Positions 11,391 to 14,857 of a stretch of DNA of 14,857 bases are shown in pieces. Below the pieces are notes generated by a model, which did no database searches, was not told the origin of the DNA, and saw only the letters and a program-made list of their open reading frames with translations. A program made the position numbers and the translations under genes. Source of the stretch: Rhodanobacteraceae bacterium (GTDB lineage: Bacteria > Pseudomonadota > Gammaproteobacteria > Xanthomonadales > SZUA-5); the NCBI GenBank assembly GCA_003233535.1, contig QIMA01000035.1, positions 1-14,857 on the forward strand. Reading direction: 5' to 3'. The number at the start of each line of letters is the position of its first letter. Position 1 is the first letter of the stretch.

Positions 11391-12860
11391 TTAGCTCGCA
11401 GCCCGAGCCTCAACCGCCATCTGCCGCACCTGAAAACCGACCACCGCAAACGCGCCGGCGATCAGCGGATTGATCAGGTTGAAGAAGCAAAACGGCAAGT
11501 AGGCCACCGTCGCAACTCCAAGCGTGGCGGCCATATAGGCGCCGCAGGTATTCCACGGCACCAGCGGCGAAGTCAGCGTGCCGGCGTCTTCCAGCGCTCG
11601 GGAGAGATTTACCGGATGCAGGCCGCGGCGCTCGAACTCATCTCGATATAGCCGACCCGGCAGCACGATTGCCATGTACTGGTCGGCAGCAATCACGTTG
11701 ACGCCGATGGTGGTGAACAAGGTGGCCAAAATCAGCCCCGTGGCGGTGTGTGCGGCGCGCAGCACGCTTTGCACGAGGCGCTTGAGCAGCCCCACCCGCT
11801 CCATCACCGAACCAAAGGCCATTGCACACAGTATTAGCCAAACTGTGTTGAGCATGCTCGACATGCCGCCGCGGCTGAGCAAAGAATCTACGCGGTCGAT
11901 TCCGGTGCTGGATTGGTAGCCGTCAAACATGGCTGTCCAGGCCCCGGCCAGCAGCGCCATCGCATGTCCGCGACTGTCTGCGGCGCCGACCGCGGCGGTC
12001 TGCTCGGGCTGAAAAACCATCGCGAAAACAGCGCCCAACAGGGCACCGATAGCAATGGTTGGCAGTGCAGGAAACTTGCGCATAGCGAGTAGAAAAACCA
12101 CAGCCACGGGGATCAGCAAATACCAGCCCACGTTGAACTGTGCCTGGAGCATGCTGCTAACGTCGCCCAGCCCATCGCCGCTGACCACCGGTTCGGCGTT
12201 GAGCCCGATCACCGCGAACAGCGTCAGCGCGATGACGAAACTGGGCCCCGTGGTCCAGATCATCGCGCGTATGTGTTCAAACAAATCGGCCCCGGCAACC
12301 GCAGGCGCCAGATTGGTCGTGTCCGAAAGCGGCGACATTTTGTCGCCGAAGTACGCGCCAGAAATGACCGCACCCGCGGTAATTGCCGGCGATAGACCCA
12401 TCGCAGCAGCGACACCCATCAGAGCAATGCCGATGGTGCCGGCCACGGTCCAGGAACTGCCGATGGCCAGTCCAACGATGGCACAAATCACACAGCTAGC
12501 CGCATAGAAGATCGACGGCGAGAGGATTTGCAGCCCGTAACCGATCAGGGTTGGGACGATGCCTGCCAAGATCCAGGTACCAATCAACGAACCCACCATT
12601 AGCAGAATAAACACCGCCTTGGTCGACACCGACACTCCTTGCACCACGGCATCTTCGATAGCTTCCCAGCGCAAGCCATTCTTTAACCCAATCAGCCCGG
12701 CGACACCTGCAGCTAACAGCAGAGCTATCTGATTGGCGCCATACGAGGAGTTGTCGGCATACAGCGAGACGCTCAAAAAGAGCATTACCACCAGCGCTAT
12801 CAGAGGTAGCAGCGCGTCGAGCAAACTCGGTTCGCGCAGGGTCTGTACTTCCGGCTCCAT
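11391..12860 (-). CDS. nhaC: Na+/H+ antiporter of the NhaC family
   Basis: NhaC-family proteins exchange protons for Na+ across the inner membrane and serve in pH and sodium homeostasis; some members carry organic acids instead. The 489-residue protein is almost entirely hydrophobic helices, roughly 11-12 by eye. It carries the family signature GAYFGDKMSPLSDTTN at 168-183 and the C-terminal NVIAADQYMAIVLPGR and SRALEDAGTLTSPLVPWNTC blocks. An ATG six codons upstream (12878) is in frame but has no ribosome site. The ATG at 12860 is preceded by GGGAGAG (12867-12873) at 6 bases, so I chose it. It is convergent with rluC and divergent from the NUDIX gene with a 60-base gap, in which I see no clear promoter. 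The exact substrate is not provable from sequence. Confidence 0.9.
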   Translation of the reverse strand: MEPEVQTLREPSLLDALLPLIALVVMLFLSVSLYADNSSYGANQIALLLAAGVAGLIGLKNGLRWEAIEDAVVQGVSVSTKAVFILLMVGSLIGTWILAGIVPTLIGYGLQILSPSIFYAASCVICAIVGLAIGSSWTVAGTIGIALMGVAAAMGLSPAITAGAVISGAYFGDKMSPLSDTTNLAPAVAGADLFEHIRAMIWTTGPSFVIALTLFAVIGLNAEPVVSGDGLGDVSSMLQAQFNVGWYLLIPVAVVFLLAMRKFPALPTIAIGALLGAVFAMVFQPEQTAAVGAADSRGHAMALLAGAWTAMFDGYQSSTGIDRVDSLLSRGGMSSMLNTVWLILCAMAFGSVMERVGLLKRLVQSVLRAAHTATGLILATLFTTIGVNVIAADQYMAIVLPGRLYRDEFERRGLHPVNLSRALEDAGTLTSPLVPWNTCGAYMAATLGVATVAYLPFCFFNLINPLIAGAFAVVGFQVRQMAVEARAAS

Positions 12861-12920
12861 GCATCGCTCTCCCGTCATTCGGCGGTTAAGCTAGCACACC
12901 ATCCCGCTTGCCAGTCCGCC

Positions 12921-13487
12921 ATGACCAGTCGAAAGGCCCTCTGCGCCGAACTCACCGAATTTGCGTCCCGCCACCCTAGCGATCAAGAGCGCGCGCAACG
13001 CTTCACCCACTTCGTGCAGGCCCACCCGAACTGCGCAGAACGCACGCTCACAACCGGCCATCTGACCGGCGCGGCGTGGCTGATCGACCCGCCAGGCGAG
13101 CGCGTGCTGCTCACCCATCACCGTAAGCTGCAGCGCTGGCTGCAGTTGGGTGGACACGCTGATGGCGACCTCGACATCGCTGCCGTAGCGCGCAAAGAGG
13201 CCGAGGAAGAATCGGGACTGAGTCAACTACAGCTACTGCGACCGCTGTTTGATCTCGACGACCACCAAATCCCAGCGCGCAAGACCGAGCCCGAGCACAC
13301 CCACTACGACATCCGCTACGTGATAGTTGCCGAAGGCTCGCTGGAACCCGAAGTCAGTCACGAATCGCTGGCCCTGCGCTGGTGGCCAATAGCCGAACTG
13401 GCGAGCCCCGCATGGGATGCATCCATCAAGCGAATGGCCCGGCGTTGGCTGCGTGAACGTGAACAGTGGTTGGCCGGCACCACTTAG
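12921..13487 (+). CDS. NUDIX hydrolase with a non-canonical NUDIX box
   Basis: NUDIX hydrolases cleave nucleoside diphosphates linked to another group; the substrate here is unknown. The 188-residue protein has the box at 78-100. Gly78, Glu93, Glu96, Glu97 and Gly99 are kept, so the metal-binding REUxEE core is largely intact. The first Glu of the box is Leu84 and the conserved Arg is Lys92. The region after the box (LFDLDDHQIPARKTEPEHTHYDIRY, cited by parts: HYDIRY near 128-133) is typical of the COG1051-like group, as I recall it. No Shine-Dalgarno precedes the ATG, and no other in-frame start is near. The TAG stop codon forms the outer end of the terminal repeat of the MITE-like element downstream, so that insertion may have set the present C terminus. 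Confidence 0.85.
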   Translation: MTSRKALCAELTEFASRHPSDQERAQRFTHFVQAHPNCAERTLTTGHLTGAAWLIDPPGERVLLTHHRKLQRWLQLGGHADGDLDIAAVARKEAEEESGLSQLQLLRPLFDLDDHQIPARKTEPEHTHYDIRYVIVAEGSLEPEVSHESLALRWWPIAELASPAWDASIKRMARRWLREREQWLAGTT

Positions 13488-13649
13488 CCCTGATATTTCA
13501 TAAACTTCACGCACCCTCGCTAGGCCCTTGATCGCCCAGCGACAATTCTCAGTCGGGTGTATGAACCACTACACCGCTCCCTTTTCTTGAAAAAACACTG
13601 TGAAATGTCCTGCGCGAGCATCGCGCGAGTTCATGAAATATCCGGGCTA
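13485..13649. mobile_element. Complete MITE-like element with terminal inverted repeats, copy B
   Basis: The ends 13485-13506 and 13628-13649 are inverted repeats matching at 20 of 22 bases (TAGCCCTGATATTTCATAAA against TAGCCCGGATATTTCATGAA). They enclose about 120 bases with no coding potential. The internal part from 13546 and the right end match the copy at the window start. Two hairpins are conserved: GGTGTA/TACACC at 13556-13561/13570-13575, and GCGCGA/TCGCGC at 13612-13617/13621-13626. No target-site duplication is obvious. The size, terminal repeats and lack of genes fit a miniature element moved by a transposase encoded elsewhere. The end sequence recalls IS1380-type ends, but that is memory only and unverified. 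Confidence 0.65.
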
Positions 13650-13656
13650 GCATCGA

Positions 13657-13674
13657 CACAATCCCTTGATTGTG
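13657..13674. promoter_or_regulatory. Perfect palindrome overlapping the gacA -35 box
   Basis: CACAATC and GATTGTG form perfect 7-base arms around CCTT. The right arm overlaps the candidate -35 hexamer at 13666-13671. Position and symmetry suit a repressor or autoregulatory operator. It begins 8 bases after the end of the MITE-like element. No binding protein can be named. Confidence 0.4.
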
Positions 13675-13694
13675 CCGCTCACGCGGGCTATGAA
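13666..13694 (+). promoter_or_regulatory. Candidate sigma-70 promoter of the response regulator gene
   Basis: TTGATT (13666-13671) and TATGAA (13689-13694) are separated by 17 bases, and each matches consensus at 4 of 6 positions. The predicted start near 13701 would give a leader of about 23 bases that includes AGGAA (13713-13717), 6 bases before the ATG. It is the best-formed promoter in the window, but unproven. Confidence 0.5.
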
Positions 13695-13723
13695 GGACAC
13701 TGTCTAGCCGCTAGGAATCGCTC

Positions 13724-14383
13724 ATGGTCAGGATCGTACTCGCCGACGACCACGTGCTCGTTCGCACCGGAATAAAGGCCATCCTCGAACAACACGGCGG
13801 CTTCAAGGTCGTAGCTGAGGCCGCTGACGGACTCGAAGCGATCGCGATGGTGCGCAAACATCGGCCGGATCTGCTGCTACTCGACCTGAGCATGCCGAAA
13901 CTGAGCGGACTAGAGGTAGCCAGACGCCTGGCAGAGCACATGCCGGAGCAGAAAGTGGCGATCTTGAGCGCACACACCGAACAGCCCTTCCCGAAACAGA
14001 TATTGGCGACCGGCGCGCTGGGCTACCTCGGCAAAGGCTGCGAGGCCGATGAACTGGTCCGCGGCGTCCACGCGATTTTGAGCGGTCAACGATTTATCAG
14101 CAGCGAAATCGCTCAGGCCGTAGCCGTAAGCCTAATCCCTGGGGGAGACAAATCACCGTTCGATGAGCTCTCGCCAAAGGAAATGGAGATCGCCATCGCG
14201 CTCCTGCATGAACCCGACATCAAGGCCATCGCCGAACGGATGAACATGGCCTATAAGACGGTGAGCACCCACAAGGGTCGATTGCTGCGCAAAATGGGTC
14301 TGACCTCAATGGTGGGACTCACCAAGCTAGCCATGAAGTGGGGCATGCTGCCGGTGGTGGACGAAAGCGAGGATGGGGCTTAG
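13724..14383 (+). CDS. gacA: Two-component response regulator of the GacA/UvrY type
   Basis: GacA/UvrY receives phosphate from the hybrid kinase GacS/BarA and activates small RNAs that titrate CsrA/RsmA. The 219-residue protein has a receiver domain (1 to about 120) with acidic pocket Asp8/Asp9, phospho-acceptor Asp54 in LLLDLSMPKLSG, Ser82 and Lys104. A LuxR-type helix-turn-helix follows at about 148-205 (ELSPKEMEIA, AYKTVSTHKGRLLRKMG). The linker SGQRFISSEIAQAVAVSLI and the ILSAHTEQPFP block are very close to UvrY/GacA, which is why I assign this subfamily and not a generic NarL type. AGGAA sits 6 bases before the ATG. UvrC usually follows gacA in gammaproteobacteria; here a mobilization module follows instead. 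Confidence 0.88.
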   Translation: MVRIVLADDHVLVRTGIKAILEQHGGFKVVAEAADGLEAIAMVRKHRPDLLLLDLSMPKLSGLEVARRLAEHMPEQKVAILSAHTEQPFPKQILATGALGYLGKGCEADELVRGVHAILSGQRFISSEIAQAVAVSLIPGGDKSPFDELSPKEMEIAIALLHEPDIKAIAERMNMAYKTVSTHKGRLLRKMGLTSMVGLTKLAMKWGMLPVVDESEDGA

Positions 14384-14432
14384 AGCGTCGCGTTGACCCG
14401 TTCAGACCGCCTCGCGTCTGAGCCGCAAAAAG

Positions 14433-14558
14433 ATGGCGGAGACAACGGGAGGAACTTTAAACCACTCCTTCGATACCGTCGAGATCATTGAGACGTTGGA
14501 GGCGTGGAACGATCTGCTGGAACGAGAGGCTCCGTATTTCCAGGAGCCGCAGCCATGA
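14433..14558 (+). CDS. Small ORF coupled to mobC, or C-terminal remnant of a lost gene
   Basis: The frame encodes 41 residues (MAETTGGTLNHS at the start, EAPYFQEPQP at the end), mostly acidic, with a predicted helix around EIIETLEAWNDLLERE. Its TGA overlaps the ATG of the next gene as ATGA, a real coupling signal. No Shine-Dalgarno precedes the ATG, and the frame stays open upstream to a stop at 14394-14396, so it may be the tail of a longer protein cut off at the edge of the mobile region. I do not recognise the family. Lack of homology and short size keep confidence low. Confidence 0.35.
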   Translation: MAETTGGTLNHSFDTVEIIETLEAWNDLLEREAPYFQEPQP

Positions 14559-14857
14559 GCGGCGCTCCTACCCATGTTTCCAATGCCTTCAACTCTGTTT
14601 GTAGCCCAGGCCAAACGGAGCGCAAAGAGGCAAATGCCACGCGGCCATTTTCCATTCGCCTAACGTCCGGTGAACGGAAGCGGCTCGACAAGCTGGCAGG
14701 ACAACAGCCTCTTGGGACCTACATCCGATCCGTATTGCTCGGTGACCATGTCAAAAAGCGGCGCATTCTCAGGCGGCCGGCAGCCAACGATCAGAACGTC
14801 GCCTCGGCACTCTCTGTCCTCGGCCAATCTCGCCTGTCATCGAACCTGAACCAGCTC
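14555..14857 (+). CDS. mobC: MobC-like plasmid mobilization (relaxosome) protein, 5' part only
   Basis: MobC proteins bind the transfer origin and help the relaxase open and nick it during mobilization. The visible 101 residues run off the window end with no stop. After a polar N-terminal stretch of about 30 residues comes a ribbon-helix-helix-like segment, PFSIRLTSGERKRLDKL (31-47), with YIRSVLLGD (57-64 region). Then comes ASALSVLGQSRLSSNLNQL at the break, the characteristic MobC ending block. AGGAG at 14542-14546 lies 8 bases before the ATG, and the ATG overlaps the upstream stop as ATGA. It is on the same strand as gacA and separate from it by 171 bases. A relaxase gene would be expected next, outside the window. 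It marks an integrated mobilizable element or plasmid-derived island. Confidence 0.78.
   Translation, partial: MSGAPTHVSNAFNSVCSPGQTERKEANATRPFSIRLTSGERKRLDKLAGQQPLGTYIRSVLLGDHVKKRRILRRPAANDQNVASALSVLGQSRLSSNLNQL

Noticed and set aside
13557..13775. 72-codon frame starting inside the MITE-like element
   Set aside because: It overlaps the start of gacA in another frame, covers hairpin sequence and the promoter, and has no ribosome site.
14402..14421. TCAGAC/GTCTGA hairpin after gacA as a terminator
   Set aside because: Only 6 bp with an 8-base loop, followed by GCCGCAAAAAG with no T run on the plus strand.

Overview
The window is a chromosomal segment of a gammaproteobacterium. The evidence is the gene order pyrG-kdsA-eno-ftsB-ispD-ispF-truD, the divergent rne/rluC pair, the RNase E family length, and a response regulator of the GacA/UvrY type. 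A Xanthomonadales- or Chromatiales-like lineage would fit, but nothing here fixes genus or family. No rRNA, tRNA, CRISPR array or transposase gene is visible.

Layout. Positions 1-147 hold most of one copy of a dispersed, hairpin-rich repeat. Positions 148-6561 (minus strand) are a tightly packed housekeeping operon read from right to left: CTP synthase, KDO-8-P synthase, enolase, divisome protein FtsB, two MEP-pathway enzymes (IspD, IspF) and tRNA pseudouridine synthase TruD. Most junctions are 1- or 4-base stop/start overlaps. Positions 6562-6694 are packed with inverted repeats upstream of pyrG. Positions 6695-9865 (minus) encode RNase E with a long, charged, disordered tail. Rne and the rRNA pseudouridine synthase RluC (10119-11276, plus) diverge from a 253-base region whose AT-rich core can be read as a -10 box in both directions. 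A NhaC-type Na+/H+ antiporter (minus) and a NUDIX hydrolase (plus) are divergent at 11391-13487. The NUDIX gene runs into a 165-bp MITE-like element with terminal inverted repeats, a second copy of the repeat at the window start. Immediately after it comes a GacA/UvrY response regulator. From about 14400 to the end is the start of a mobilization module: a small ORF coupled to a MobC-like gene that runs off the window.

How it fits together. Most of the window is conserved core: nucleotide, lipid A/KDO, glycolysis, isoprenoid, division and RNA-modification genes, plus RNase E, which as known in E. coli binds enolase in the degradosome. The accessory parts are the repeat element, the mobilization genes placed where uvrC often follows gacA, and the regulatory DNA.

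The most interesting signal is the short pyrG leader. A TATTAT box is followed at the right distance by CCCGG, and this 5' end can pair with ACCGGG just before the start codon. This is the architecture known from the CTP-sensitive start-site switch of enterobacterial pyrC and pyrD, here placed on CTP synthase itself. It is a hypothesis from sequence only.
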